A stretch of DNA of 64,000 nt from contig NZ_JAGFBU010000001.1 in NCBI RefSeq assembly GCF_017948675.1, positions 930,001 to 994,000 of the forward strand, given 5' to 3'. Made by a program: the position numbers and the translations under genes. Positions within the stretch are counted from its first letter, which is position 1, and every line of letters begins with the position of its first letter. The notes under the pieces were generated by a model. It saw only the letters and a program-made list of their open reading frames with translations. It was not told where the DNA came from and searched no databases. This DNA comes from Flavobacterium flabelliforme (GTDB lineage: Bacteria > Bacteroidota > Bacteroidia > Flavobacteriales > Flavobacteriaceae). Positions 1 through 8,761 of this stretch are shown here, in pieces.

Positions 1-924
1 CAAGCGCTCTGGAATAGCTTGATAATAAGTATGAGGAGGAGCAGATAGGAATTCTATACCTCTCGCTTTTAGTTGAGACACCGTTTTAATAATATCATCT
101 GTTGCTATGGCGATGTGCTGAATTCCAGGTCCACCGTAAAAATCAAGATATTCTTCGATTTGTGATTTCTTCTTTCCTTCTGCAGGTTCGTTAATTGGAA
201 ACTTTATTCTTCCGTTACCATTAGACATTACTTTACTCATCAACGCAGAATATTCCGTATTAATTTGTTTGTCATCAAAAGAAAGGAAATTAACAAATCC
301 CATGACATCTTCATAAAACTTTACCCAAGTATTCATTTCATTCCACCCAACATTACCCACCATGTGGTCAATATATTTTAATCCTGTTGGCTCTGGGTTG
401 TAATCTGACTTCCATTCTTTGTAACCTGGCAAGAAGATACCTTTATAATTCTTACGTTCTACAAAAATATGAACCGTTTCTCCGTAAGTATAAATCCCTG
501 AACGAACTACTTCTCCAAATTCATCTTTCTCTACAGTTGGCTCCATAAAAGAACGAGCTCCACGCTTCATTGTCTCTTCATAAGCACTTGTAGCATCTTC
601 AACCCACAAAGCAGCAACTTTTACTCCGTCACCATGTTTTCTTAAATGATCATTTATTGGAGAGTTTTCATTTAAAGGCGTTGTCAAAACGATACGAATT
701 TTATCTTGTTTTAACACATAAGAAGTTCTGTCTTTTACCCCCGTTTCTAATCCAGCATAAGCTAATGATTGGTAACCAAAAGCAGTTTTGTAATAATGTG
801 CTGATTGTTTCGCATTTCCTACATAAAACTCTACGTAATCTGTTCCTAATAATGGAAGAAAATCTTGAGCTCCTTCAAATATTTTCTCTAGTCCGTATTC
901 TACTGATTTTAATTCTTTTGACAT
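1..924 (-). CDS. hpd: 4-hydroxyphenylpyruvate dioxygenase, 3' end cut by window edge
   Basis: Converts 4-hydroxyphenylpyruvate to homogentisate, the second step of tyrosine breakdown, using non-haem Fe(II). The frame is open from the ATG at 924 to base 1, giving 308 residues of a family usually near 380. Two vicinal-oxygen-chelate halves are visible. The first iron-binding histidine lies in IDHMVGN (about residue 185) and the second in GIQHIAIAT (about residue 270). The third ligand, a C-terminal Glu, would lie beyond the window. It is the last visible gene of a minus-strand set after hmgA, whose product uses homogentisate, so the pathway order supports the call. A small four-helix-bundle gene separates the two. 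Confidence 0.95.
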   Translation of the reverse strand, partial: MSKELKSVEYGLEKIFEGAQDFLPLLGTDYVEFYVGNAKQSAHYYKTAFGYQSLAYAGLETGVKDRTSYVLKQDKIRIVLTTPLNENSPINDHLRKHGDGVKVAALWVEDATSAYEETMKRGARSFMEPTVEKDEFGEVVRSGIYTYGETVHIFVERKNYKGIFLPGYKEWKSDYNPEPTGLKYIDHMVGNVGWNEMNTWVKFYEDVMGFVNFLSFDDKQINTEYSALMSKVMSNGNGRIKFPINEPAEGKKKSQIEEYLDFYGGPGIQHIAIATDDIIKTVSQLKARGIEFLSAPPHTYYQAIPERL

Positions 925-932
925 ATTTTCTT

Positions 933-1005
933 TTAATTAGATAATTGGTCAATTAGAAAATTAGATGATACTCACATATACCAATTTTCTAATTATTCAA
1001 TTTTG
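933..1005. repeat. Iterated AT-rich repeat, hpd-side flank of four-helix-bundle gene
   Basis: The short spacer is built from variants of AATTAGATAATT, GGTCAATTAG and AATTAGAAAATT. AATTAGATAATT at 935-946 recurs inverted at 1431-1442 and again at 1455-1466 on the far side of the small gene. AATTAGAAAATT at 951-962 has a perfect inverted partner at 983-994, so this flank can also fold locally. The motif runs past the stop codon of the small gene. Whether it is a mobility end or a transcription signal cannot be told from sequence alone. Confidence 0.7.
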
Positions 1006-1351
1006 TTGTTGCTATTATTTTATTTAATATTCGTATAATTTCTGATAAATCCTTCAAAAGCATTTCACAATCAGGATAAGCTTTATGAGCATGGCATAAA
1101 AACAACCAATATTCTGTTTCGTACGCCTCTTTAATCGCTATTTTTAACTTATGTATAAAATCAGCTTTGCTTTCGGCATTTTGCGATTCTTTTGAATTCG
1201 CCCCTATTGAAGTTCCACTTTTAAGTAATTGATTAGCAATTACAAACTTCTTTGTTTCTTGTAATGCTTCTGTGTAATCAATTATTCTCAAAGCGAAATC
1301 AAATGTTTTAACCAGAAGGGCATTACCTTTATATTTTTCGTTGAAAGTCAT
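989..1351 (-). CDS. Four-helix-bundle protein (23S rRNA IVP / Avd-like family)
   Basis: A 120-residue, helix-rich protein without signal peptide or membrane segment. The core pattern, a helix ending in LLKSGTSIGAN followed by a charged helix (ADFIHKLKIAIKEAYETEYW), is typical of the four-helix-bundle family. That family includes proteins encoded in 23S rRNA intervening sequences and the accessory protein Avd of diversity-generating retroelements. No reverse transcriptase or template repeat is nearby, so a retroelement role is not supported. It lies between hmgA and hpd, in the same orientation, and is bracketed by iterated inverted repeats. Its cellular role is unknown. A second, divergent family member lies at 19942-20316. 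Confidence 0.85.
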   Translation of the reverse strand: MTFNEKYKGNALLVKTFDFALRIIDYTEALQETKKFVIANQLLKSGTSIGANSKESQNAESKADFIHKLKIAIKEAYETEYWLFLCHAHKAYPDCEMLLKDLSEIIRILNKIIATTKLNN

Positions 1352-1360
1352 GTTTTTTAA

Positions 1361-1469
1361 GATAGATAATTAGTCAATACCGATAGTTAGTCAATTATTA
1401 TAAACAGAATATTTAGTACACTCGATTATTAATTATCTAATTTTCACGTTACCTAATTATCTAATTTTT
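1361..1469. repeat. Iterated AT-rich repeat, hmgA-side flank of four-helix-bundle gene
   Basis: The spacer between hmgA and the small gene contains two direct copies of GATA(A/G)TTAGTCAAT (1365-1378 and 1382-1395). It also contains two copies of AATTATCTAATT (1431-1442 and 1455-1466), the exact reverse complement of 935-946. The last copy ends within a few bases of the hmgA stop codon, so the repeats fill nearly the whole spacer. Confidence 0.7.
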
Positions 1470-1470
1470 C

Positions 1471-2628
1471 TTATTCTACCCAAGATTTGTAATACTGTCC
1501 ATCATCTATTCCCATGGCTTCTTCAGTAACCATCAAGGGTCTAAAAGTATCTACCATTACCGCTAATTCTTGTGTTTCTTTATGCCCAATACTACGTTCC
1601 ATTGCTCCAGGCGCTGGTCCGTGAGGTATTCCTTTTGGATGCAATGTTATATGACCTTGTTCGATATTATTACGAGACATAAAATCGCCATCTACATAAT
1701 AAAGAACCTCGTCACTATCAATATTACTATGATTGTAAGGTGCCGGAATTGATTTAGGATGATAATCGTACAACCTTGGCACGAAGGAACAAACGACGAA
1801 AGTCGAAGTTTCGAAAGTTTGATGAACTGGTGGTGGTTGGTGAACTCTTCCTGTTATAGGTTCAAAATTATGAATACTAAAACCGTAAGGAAAATTATAA
1901 CCATCCCATCCTATCACGTCAAAAGGGTGTGTTGCATAAACCACCTCATGCATCATACCCTCTTTCTTTATTTTGATCAGAAAATCTCCTTTTTCATCAT
2001 GTGTTTCTAATTCTGTTGGCAAAATAAAATCACGTTCACAAAAAGGGGAATGTTCTAAATGCTGACCTGATTCATTTTTATAGCGTTTTGGTGTATAAAA
2101 AGGAGCGAAAGATTCGACATAAAAAAGTCTATTTTCTTCGGTTTCAAAATCAATTTGATAAATCATACCTCGAGGAATAATTAGATAATCACCATATTCA
2201 AAAGGAATATTTCCCATCATGGTACGTAATTTTCCTTTTCCCTTATGAATGAAAATCATTTCATCAGCATCGGCATTTTTATAGAAATAATCACGCAGTG
2301 ATTTTCTTGGAGCTGCTAATCCTATGGTACAATCTTTATTAAGCAACATAGCCTTTCGACTGTCTAAAAAATCGTCTTCAGGTTTTAGTTCAAAACCTTT
2401 TAATAATAAAGATTTTATGTTTTTTCCGATAGCAATTTTAGGTTCTACAGAATACGATTTTACAATCTCTTTAATTTGAGTAGGTCTGTGCACATGATAC
2501 AACAAAGAAGCATGTCCGTTAAAACCCTCCGTTCCAAAAAGCTGCTCGTAATATAGACCACCATTTGGTTTTTCAAATTGCGTGTGTCTTTTTTGGGGAA
2601 AGCTCCCCAATTTGTGGTATATAGGCAT
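1471..2628 (-). CDS. hmgA: Homogentisate 1,2-dioxygenase
   Basis: Opens the aromatic ring of homogentisate to maleylacetoacetate with Fe(II), following the hpd product in tyrosine catabolism. The protein has 385 residues, in the range of the shorter bacterial form. It shows the two-cupin layout, with a conserved N-terminal stretch (YHKLGSFPQKRHTQF), MIFIHKGKGKL in the first barrel, and the metal-site region HPKGIPHGPAPGA near residues 325-345. The ATG at 2628 is chosen because the conserved N terminus starts a few residues later. It is the first gene of the hmgA / four-helix-bundle / hpd set. The spacer behind it is repeat-filled, so coupling to hpd depends on read-through. Confidence 0.95.
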   Translation of the reverse strand: MPIYHKLGSFPQKRHTQFEKPNGGLYYEQLFGTEGFNGHASLLYHVHRPTQIKEIVKSYSVEPKIAIGKNIKSLLLKGFELKPEDDFLDSRKAMLLNKDCTIGLAAPRKSLRDYFYKNADADEMIFIHKGKGKLRTMMGNIPFEYGDYLIIPRGMIYQIDFETEENRLFYVESFAPFYTPKRYKNESGQHLEHSPFCERDFILPTELETHDEKGDFLIKIKKEGMMHEVVYATHPFDVIGWDGYNFPYGFSIHNFEPITGRVHQPPPVHQTFETSTFVVCSFVPRLYDYHPKSIPAPYNHSNIDSDEVLYYVDGDFMSRNNIEQGHITLHPKGIPHGPAPGAMERSIGHKETQELAVMVDTFRPLMVTEEAMGIDDGQYYKSWVE

Positions 2629-2639
2629 GATTATTTGAG

Positions 2640-2690
2640 ATTAGAAAATTTATCAATTCTTAAATTCGATCAATTAATAAGGAGACATGA
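2640..2690. repeat. Degenerate AT-rich iterated motif upstream of hmgA
   Basis: The bases just upstream of hmgA contain GATTAGAAAATT, ATCAATTCTTAAATT and CGATCAATTAAT. These resemble the units around the small gene at 989-1351 but no copy is perfect. It may be a decayed copy of the same repeat or chance similarity in AT-rich DNA. Confidence 0.35.
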
Positions 2691-2859
2691 GCAAGAATAG
2701 TGTTCGTAGAAAATTTTAGAATTCTCTAATGTGCCTTCTTATTTAAATAAAATATTATTCAGGATTTCTTTTGATAAGAAATTGCAGATATCCCAATAAA
2801 CCGTTCCAAGTTGTTTTCATAATAACAAATATCGGAATTTTTTTTATTATAAATTAAAT

Positions 2860-5220
2860 TTAAAATATAAACCCAATACTAAACCACGTAAAACCTTTGG
2901 GAAGTTCAGGAGACCAAGAGTACTTGATCTCTATAGGGCCAATTACGGTTTCTAAACCATAACCCACAGCATATCCTGAATATTTAGGAAAAGAAACCCA
3001 TTCTACCGATTCAAAAATTCTATTTCCAGCATTTGCATAATTGGCAGAAAAATTGACATGATTTTTTTTATAAAATTCATAATCTAATGTAACCGTAGAT
3101 TTGATATAACTATTAGCCACTATACTTAAATAATCATAACCATAAAGGTATTTAAACCCATTTAAAGGATTGTAACCATAGCCTCCTAATATAAAATTAA
3201 AGTAAGGAACACTTTCTTGTCCAAAGGAAAAACCTGCATCAGTTTGAAATTTTACAGTTGCATGATCAAATACCGTTGCAACCACACCAAAATCACCTTT
3301 GGCTATTGAAAAAGGTTGAAAGTTACCTGCATAATCGGACGAAATTAAATACGATTGTAGGTCTCCCGAAAAATACCATCCTTTTTTTGGAAAATATTTA
3401 TTGTCAAATGAATCAAACTTCATGTAAGCAAAAAGACTTAGATAACTACTTTTATCAATTGTAGGATTTACATCGGCTAAGGTTTCTGATTTTATTTTTA
3501 AAAACTTAAGTTCTGCTCCACCTCCCACTAAAAACTTTTGCACAAACAAAGATTGAAAATACAATTGATTGGTTAAATCTGAAAAATCAACATTAATGGA
3601 ATTTAAAAGAGGAGATGCTGCTGCAATAGTACTAATTTCTTTGCCTATGTTTCTATTAAATTGATTGTAATGAGACTTAAAACCAATGCTTAAATTAAAA
3701 CCATTTTCGATATAATAATCCAGATTATAGCGAAAATTATCTCCCAGAATAATATCTAATGACGCTATATCGTTTTTTAGAAGTGCTTTTTTACGAGTCA
3801 AATTTACTAATACACCACTTTTGAATAAATTATCATAATGAAGTCCAAATTTCAGATACGTTTTCGTGGGGTTTTCTTTTAAACTAAGGTTTAAATCGAC
3901 TCCTTCCTTATTGGGTTCAAATGAATACGAGATCGAACTAAAGTTTTGTGTTGCATTGATGTTATTGATTCCTTTTAGCAAATCATCATAACTGATATTT
4001 GTTCTAGGCTTGAATCGCAATTTCCCGCTGATGTACTCTTTTGTATAATCTTCTAAACGATTGGTGTTAATCGCTCTAATTTGTAAACTATCCGAACGGA
4101 GAATTAATCTTGGTTTTTTGTACGGATTGGATTCATCTGTCAATTGCCTCAACTGTTCAAAAACTCCAAAAGCAGCCTCTTCTCCTTTGGTAATAATTTC
4201 TTTTCCTTTATCAAAAGAAATAACGCCATATTGTGTAATGTCTGGTTTTATATAAACATCTGTATCTGCTACATTTTTCTTCATTCGTTCTATTGATTGA
4301 AGATTAGTAATTTGAACCAAAATTTTGGTAGCATCTTTTAGCTGATGTCTGTCTAATAAATCGTTTTGCACATCTACACCTATAATAATATCTGCGCCCA
4401 ATTTACGAATCTCCTCAATAGGATAATTGTTAACAACTCCGCCATCTACTAAAATTTGTCCATCAATTTCTACGGGAGAAAATAACGAAGGAAATGCAGA
4501 ACTTGCAATCATTGCTTGCGCCAAGTTTCCTTTATTCAAAAGCACCTCTTTACCCGTTTCTATGTTAGTACCAATACATAAAAAGGGTGTGGGAAGCTGA
4601 TTGAAATCCTTAATATCTCTAACATTTCTGGTAATTCTACTCAATAAATTATAATTGTACATCCCTTTTGACAAAGCTTCGGGAATTCCTATCTTAAATT
4701 TGTTAAAAGGCAAAACGAGCGCATACAACTCTTCATTTCTTCTTTCGTAGAAATTTTTTGAAGATCTTGGAATAAAATCATTGATCAACTTATTGAAATC
4801 GGTTTCTTGAAATATCGAATCGATTTGAGCTGCATTGTATCCGGTGGCATAAAGTCCGCCAATAACCGCACCCATGCTAGTTCCTCCAATATAATCTACT
4901 TTTACTCCGGCCTCTTCTAGTACTTTAAGCACTCCAATGTGTGCAAATCCTTTTGCCCCTCCTCCGCTCAAAACCAAACCTATTTTAGGTTTTTTTTGTT
5001 CTTGTGCGAATGTAATTTGGGAGAAAATAAAAATAGTAATTAGAGAATATACGAGTTGTTTAAAAATTCTATTTAAGCCCCAGATAGAAGTAAAAAGCCT
5101 TGATGCTGAAAAAGCTATTTTTTCTTGAAAAAAAAGAGCGCCCCTAGAAGCTCCTTTTTTTGTATTAGAAAAAAAGATTTTTTGCAGAGAGCTTGAAACG
5201 AATAGCTGGAAAAGGCTCAT
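2860..5220 (-). CDS. Patatin-like phospholipase fused to an Omp85-type barrel
   Basis: An outer-membrane protein joining a patatin lipase domain to a POTRA segment and a C-terminal beta barrel of the BamA/TamA superfamily, like PlpD-type type V secreted lipases. The patatin domain shows the oxyanion loop GGGAKG, the nucleophile elbow GTSMG and the DGG motif with the catalytic Asp (VDGGVVNNYPIEEI). The C-terminal 400 residues alternate as in a barrel and end in SIGFIF. The signal peptide (LVYSLITIFIFSQITFAQ) begins only about 55 residues after the ATG at 5220. No ATG, GTG or TTG lies between, so either the leader is unusually long or translation starts at a rare codon. A terminator-like hairpin lies in this extension. 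uvrC ends 11 bp upstream. Confidence 0.88.
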   Translation of the reverse strand: MSLFQLFVSSSLQKIFFSNTKKGASRGALFFQEKIAFSASRLFTSIWGLNRIFKQLVYSLITIFIFSQITFAQEQKKPKIGLVLSGGGAKGFAHIGVLKVLEEAGVKVDYIGGTSMGAVIGGLYATGYNAAQIDSIFQETDFNKLINDFIPRSSKNFYERRNEELYALVLPFNKFKIGIPEALSKGMYNYNLLSRITRNVRDIKDFNQLPTPFLCIGTNIETGKEVLLNKGNLAQAMIASSAFPSLFSPVEIDGQILVDGGVVNNYPIEEIRKLGADIIIGVDVQNDLLDRHQLKDATKILVQITNLQSIERMKKNVADTDVYIKPDITQYGVISFDKGKEIITKGEEAAFGVFEQLRQLTDESNPYKKPRLILRSDSLQIRAINTNRLEDYTKEYISGKLRFKPRTNISYDDLLKGINNINATQNFSSISYSFEPNKEGVDLNLSLKENPTKTYLKFGLHYDNLFKSGVLVNLTRKKALLKNDIASLDIILGDNFRYNLDYYIENGFNLSIGFKSHYNQFNRNIGKEISTIAAASPLLNSINVDFSDLTNQLYFQSLFVQKFLVGGGAELKFLKIKSETLADVNPTIDKSSYLSLFAYMKFDSFDNKYFPKKGWYFSGDLQSYLISSDYAGNFQPFSIAKGDFGVVATVFDHATVKFQTDAGFSFGQESVPYFNFILGGYGYNPLNGFKYLYGYDYLSIVANSYIKSTVTLDYEFYKKNHVNFSANYANAGNRIFESVEWVSFPKYSGYAVGYGLETVIGPIEIKYSWSPELPKGFTWFSIGFIF
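5128..5161 (-). terminator. Terminator-like hairpin inside the 5' end of the patatin ORF
   Basis: On the minus strand an A-run leads into GGAGC, a ten-base loop, then GCTC and a run of T. The stem has four Watson-Crick pairs, one G-T pair and A-T extension. It lies about 70-105 bases after the uvrC stop codon, where an intrinsic terminator of uvrC would be expected. It overlaps the predicted first 30 codons of the patatin gene, so it bears on where that gene starts. Confidence 0.5.
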
Positions 5221-5231
5221 AAAGAAAAGAA

Positions 5232-7025
5232 TTAATTATTCTGGTAAAATTCGACAATTTTTTTGGCTTTTGACACACCTATAACGTCAGAAATTTCTTT
5301 TTCAGTGGCTAATTTCAATCTTTTAACACTTTTAAAGTGCTGGATTAAAGTCAGCATTGTTTTCTCACCAATTCCGGGAATGCTCTCTATAGAAGAGTTC
5401 AGGGCCGCTTTACTTCTTTTATCTCGATGATGTGTGATTCCAAAACGGTGCGCTTCGTTTCGCAATTGTTGAATAATCTTTAAGGTTTCAGATCTTTTGT
5501 CTAGATATAACGGAATAGAATCCCCCGGATAAAATAGCTCTTCGAGACGTTTTGCAATCCCAATCACAGTTATTTTTCCTCTTAAACCCAATTCATCAAT
5601 ACTTTTGAGGGCTGAAGACAATTGCCCTTTTCCTCCATCAATAATGATTAAATTAGGTAGGGGTTCGTTTTCGTCGAGCAATCTTTTGTAACGTCTGTAG
5701 ACTACCTCGGTCATGGAGGCAAAATCATCTGGACCTTCGACTGTTTTTATATTAAAATGACGGTAATCTTTCTTGCTTGGTTTTCCATCTTTGAAAACGA
5801 CACAAGCGGCCACAGGATTTGTTCCTTGAATATTGGAGTTATCAAAACATTCTATATGACGCGGTTCTACAGGCAAACGCAAGTCTTTTTGCATTTGCGC
5901 CATAATGCGTTTGGTATGACGATCTGGATCTACAATTTGCAATTGTTTGAGTTGTTCGATTCGGTAAAACTTAGCATTCCGAATGGATAAATCGAGCACT
6001 TGCTTTTTATCTCCTAATTGCGGAACGGTAACTTTTACATTCTCTCCTACTTCAACTGCAAAGGGAACTACAATTTCGCGAGACAATAAATGAAAGCGCT
6101 CACGCAGTTCTATAATGGCGAGTTCTAATAATTCTTCATCGGTTTCATCCAATTTCTTTTTGATTTCCATGGTGTGCGAACGAATAATCGAACCATGAGA
6201 GATTTGAAGGAAGTTAACATATGCGGCACTTTCATCAGAAACGATTGAAAAAACATCGATATTGGTGATTTTTGGATTTACAATAGTTGATCGGGATTGG
6301 TAATTTTCGAGAATTTCGATTTTCTCTTTGATTTTCTGCGCTTCTTCAAAGTGCATATCAGCGGCAAGATTTGTCATAACGCGCTTAAAATCTTTCATGC
6401 TTTCCTTGAAATTCCCTTTCAAAATCTCCCTAATAGCATCTACTTGTTTTTGGTAATTCTCTAAGGTCTCGTGGCCTTCACATGGTCCCATGCAATTACC
6501 AATATGATATTCCAGACAAACTTTAAATTTGCCGCTTTCGATATTGCTTTTACTTAAATCATAATTGCAAGTTCGCAACGGATACAACTCCTTAATCAAT
6601 TCTAAAATAGTGCTTACGGTTTTGAAACTCGTATAAGGTCCAAAATATTCAGAGCCGTCTTTGACCATTCTTCTTGTAGCAAAAATACGGGAGAAAGGTT
6701 CTTTTTTGATACACAACCAAGGATAACTTTTGTCATCGCGCAACAACACATTATAACGCGGTTGTAAGGTTTTAATTAAATTATTTTCTAGTAAAAGCGC
6801 ATCGGTTTCTGTAGGAACAACAATGTGTTTTATGGTAACAATTTTCTTTACCAGTACATTCGTTTTGGCCGTATCATGGATTTTATTGAAATAGGAAGAA
6901 ACTCTTTTTTTTAAATTTTTGGCTTTGCCAACATACAAAATTTTACCATCCTTATCATAATATTGATATACGCCGGGATTGTCTGGCAAAGTCTGGATTT
7001 GAAGGGCTAAAGTTGCTGGATTCAT
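5232..7025 (-). CDS. uvrC: Excinuclease ABC subunit C
   Basis: The nuclease subunit of nucleotide excision repair, cutting the damaged strand on both sides of a lesion marked by UvrA-UvrB. The 597 residues are close to the family norm. Domains in order: GIY-YIG nuclease at 10-95 (PGVYQYYDKDGKILYVGKAK), a cysteine cluster near 165-185, the UVR motif for UvrB contact near 200-240 (FEEAQKIKEKIEILENY), the RNase H-like second nuclease (IECFDNSNIQG), and C-terminal helix-hairpin-helix (SIPGIGEKTMLTLIQHFKSV). The ATG at 7025 is only four bases from a good -7 box, which suggests a leaderless mRNA. Confidence 0.97.
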   Translation of the reverse strand: MNPATLALQIQTLPDNPGVYQYYDKDGKILYVGKAKNLKKRVSSYFNKIHDTAKTNVLVKKIVTIKHIVVPTETDALLLENNLIKTLQPRYNVLLRDDKSYPWLCIKKEPFSRIFATRRMVKDGSEYFGPYTSFKTVSTILELIKELYPLRTCNYDLSKSNIESGKFKVCLEYHIGNCMGPCEGHETLENYQKQVDAIREILKGNFKESMKDFKRVMTNLAADMHFEEAQKIKEKIEILENYQSRSTIVNPKITNIDVFSIVSDESAAYVNFLQISHGSIIRSHTMEIKKKLDETDEELLELAIIELRERFHLLSREIVVPFAVEVGENVKVTVPQLGDKKQVLDLSIRNAKFYRIEQLKQLQIVDPDRHTKRIMAQMQKDLRLPVEPRHIECFDNSNIQGTNPVAACVVFKDGKPSKKDYRHFNIKTVEGPDDFASMTEVVYRRYKRLLDENEPLPNLIIIDGGKGQLSSALKSIDELGLRGKITVIGIAKRLEELFYPGDSIPLYLDKRSETLKIIQQLRNEAHRFGITHHRDKRSKAALNSSIESIPGIGEKTMLTLIQHFKSVKRLKLATEKEISDVIGVSKAKKIVEFYQNN

Positions 7026-7029
7026 CTAA

Positions 7030-7061
7030 CAAAGTTAATCTCTAAAATTACAAAATACAAA
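7030..7061 (-). promoter_or_regulatory. Promoter of uvrC
   Basis: On the minus strand TTTG (7058-7061), a 20-base spacer and TAACTTTG (7030-7037) match the Bacteroidota consensus TTTG, N19, TAnnTTTG. The predicted transcript start falls at or within a base or two of the uvrC ATG. Confidence 0.7.
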
Positions 7062-7153
7062 CTAAAATCTTGATAAATAATGAGGACAAAAATTTTACAC
7101 GAATTTTAGTTCCTAATTGGTTATTATAGTTATTTTTAGCTTTTCAAGAACTT

Positions 7154-8140
7154 ATGATGAAAATTAACACGAATCCTATCACTCTTTTTGGTGAAACGAT
7201 TAATCCCGGAGAAAGCAAGACGATCAATGTAGAAATTGCCCGTTTGCACAATACTACCAAACTGAACATGCCTATTATTGTTCGTCGCTCCAAGTTTGAC
7301 GGACCTATTGTCCTTTTCTCGGCGGGCATTCATGGCGATGAAATAAACGGTGTTGAGATTGTAAGACAACTCATTAGCAAAAAAATTAACAAACCTAAAA
7401 GAGGAACCGTCATTTGCATCCCTATAATTAATGTTTATGGTTTTATTAATAAATCAAGAGAATTTCCTGATGGGCGAGATTTAAACCGAGTGTTCCCTGG
7501 AAGCAAAGCGGGATCATTAGCGAGTCGATTTGCCTTTCATATTCTGGCTCAAATCATGCCATTGGTAAACTACGCCGTCGATTTTCATGCCGGAGGAGCC
7601 AGCCGATTTAATGCACCACAAATTAGAATCGCTCATAATAATGAAGATTTAAAAATTCTAGCGGACGTTTTTAATGCTCCTTTTACCTTATATTCTAGAA
7701 ACATTATTGGTTCTTTTAGAAACGCAAGCGAAAGAATGGATGTAAAAATGCTACTGTTTGAAGGTGGGAAATCTCTAGATATTAATACCTCTATTGCAGA
7801 GGAAGGTGTAAATGGAGCCAAAAGATTATTATCACATTTAGACATGTTAGATCCTAAACATACTGTTCCAAAACAATTATCCGATACTATTTACATCGAA
7901 AAGTCGGGTTGGTTACGAGCCAAATGTTCTGGTTTATTACACGATAATAATACGGTAGGATCATTTGTGAAAAAAGGAACTATTCTCGCTATTATAACTG
8001 ATCCTTATGGTAAATTTGAACGAAAAGTAAAAGCACCCAACGACGGATATGTTATCAATGCTAATCATTCGCCAATTGTTTATGAAGGAGATGCGATTTA
8101 TCATTTATCGAATGTTTTTGATGCTGAAGAAGGAGAATAA
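7154..8140 (+). CDS. Succinylglutamate desuccinylase/aspartoacylase-family hydrolase
   Basis: A 328-residue zinc hydrolase of the M14-like AstE/AspA fold, which removes acyl groups from N-acyl amino acids. The first zinc-binding pair is in HGDEINGVEIV (about residues 59-69) and the third ligand in DFHAGG (about 142-147). GRDLNRVFPG carries the conserved substrate-contact arginine region. A C-terminal beta domain (GTILAIITDPYG) is typical of the aspartoacylase group. The substrate cannot be set from sequence, and no arginine-succinyltransferase genes are nearby. It is followed after 11 bp by 5-formyltetrahydrofolate cyclo-ligase in the same direction, so the two probably share a transcript. 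Confidence 0.88.
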   Translation: MMKINTNPITLFGETINPGESKTINVEIARLHNTTKLNMPIIVRRSKFDGPIVLFSAGIHGDEINGVEIVRQLISKKINKPKRGTVICIPIINVYGFINKSREFPDGRDLNRVFPGSKAGSLASRFAFHILAQIMPLVNYAVDFHAGGASRFNAPQIRIAHNNEDLKILADVFNAPFTLYSRNIIGSFRNASERMDVKMLLFEGGKSLDINTSIAEEGVNGAKRLLSHLDMLDPKHTVPKQLSDTIYIEKSGWLRAKCSGLLHDNNTVGSFVKKGTILAIITDPYGKFERKVKAPNDGYVINANHSPIVYEGDAIYHLSNVFDAEEGE

Positions 8141-8151
8141 AAATTATTAAA

Positions 8152-8715
8152 ATGAAAAAAACAGAATTAAGAATAAAATACAAAGCCTTACGAAAACAGC
8201 TTTCCGAAAATGAAACAGAGGAAATGAGTTTGGCTGTTGCCAATAAATTACTGACACTTCCTATTTGGGAGAAAACCTATTTTCATATTTTTTTACCAAT
8301 AACAGAACATCATGAACTGAATACCGAATTTATTCTGCATTTACTTTCGGGAAAAGACAAGGAAATTATAATATCTAAAAGTGATTTTGAGACTAGAAAT
8401 TTGTCCCACTTTTTGTTGACTGATAATACAAAAATTAAAAAAAACGAATACAACATTCCAGAACCTGTTGACGGCATTGAAGTTCCATCACATAAAATAG
8501 AAGTAGTTTTTGTACCACTTTTAGCCTTTGACAAGAAAGGACATCGAGTAGGCTACGGAAAAGGATTTTATGACAAATTTCTATCAGAATGTAAACCCGA
8601 AACAATTAAAATAGGACTATCCTACTTTGAGGCTGAAGATTTAATTGAAGATGTTTTTGAGGATGATGTACCTTTGGATTATTGTGTGACGCCAGATAAG
8701 ATTTATGAGTTTTAA
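8152..8715 (+). CDS. 5-formyltetrahydrofolate cyclo-ligase
   Basis: Converts 5-formyltetrahydrofolate to 5,10-methenyltetrahydrofolate with ATP, rescuing a folate storage form. At 187 residues it has the normal family length. The N-terminal basic helix (KTELRIKYKALRKQL) contributes to ATP binding. The signature VGYGKGFYDKFL near residues 133-144 is the conserved phosphate and folate-binding loop. It follows the AspA-like hydrolase by 11 bp and ends before a bidirectional terminator. Confidence 0.93.
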   Translation: MKKTELRIKYKALRKQLSENETEEMSLAVANKLLTLPIWEKTYFHIFLPITEHHELNTEFILHLLSGKDKEIIISKSDFETRNLSHFLLTDNTKIKKNEYNIPEPVDGIEVPSHKIEVVFVPLLAFDKKGHRVGYGKGFYDKFLSECKPETIKIGLSYFEAEDLIEDVFEDDVPLDYCVTPDKIYEF

Positions 8716-8761
8716 TAAATTTTTTAGCAATTTGAATACGGAAAAAAATTAAATAAAAAAA

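Noticed and set aside
657..944. Plus-strand open frame of 95 codons
   Set aside because: It is antisense to hpd, whose conserved protein frame runs through the same bases.
989..1351. Avd-like protein as part of a diversity-generating retroelement
   Set aside because: No reverse transcriptase and no template/variable repeat pair are in the window, so only the fold family is kept.
2765..2782. Partial palindrome TTTCTTTTGATAAGAAA upstream of hmgA as an operator
   Set aside because: Imperfect, AT-rich and within the range expected by chance; no second copy before another gene of the pathway.
7136..7369. Two overlapping minus-strand frames at 7136-7369 and 7144-7329
   Set aside because: They lie opposite the conserved N terminus of the aspartoacylase-like gene and show no family features.
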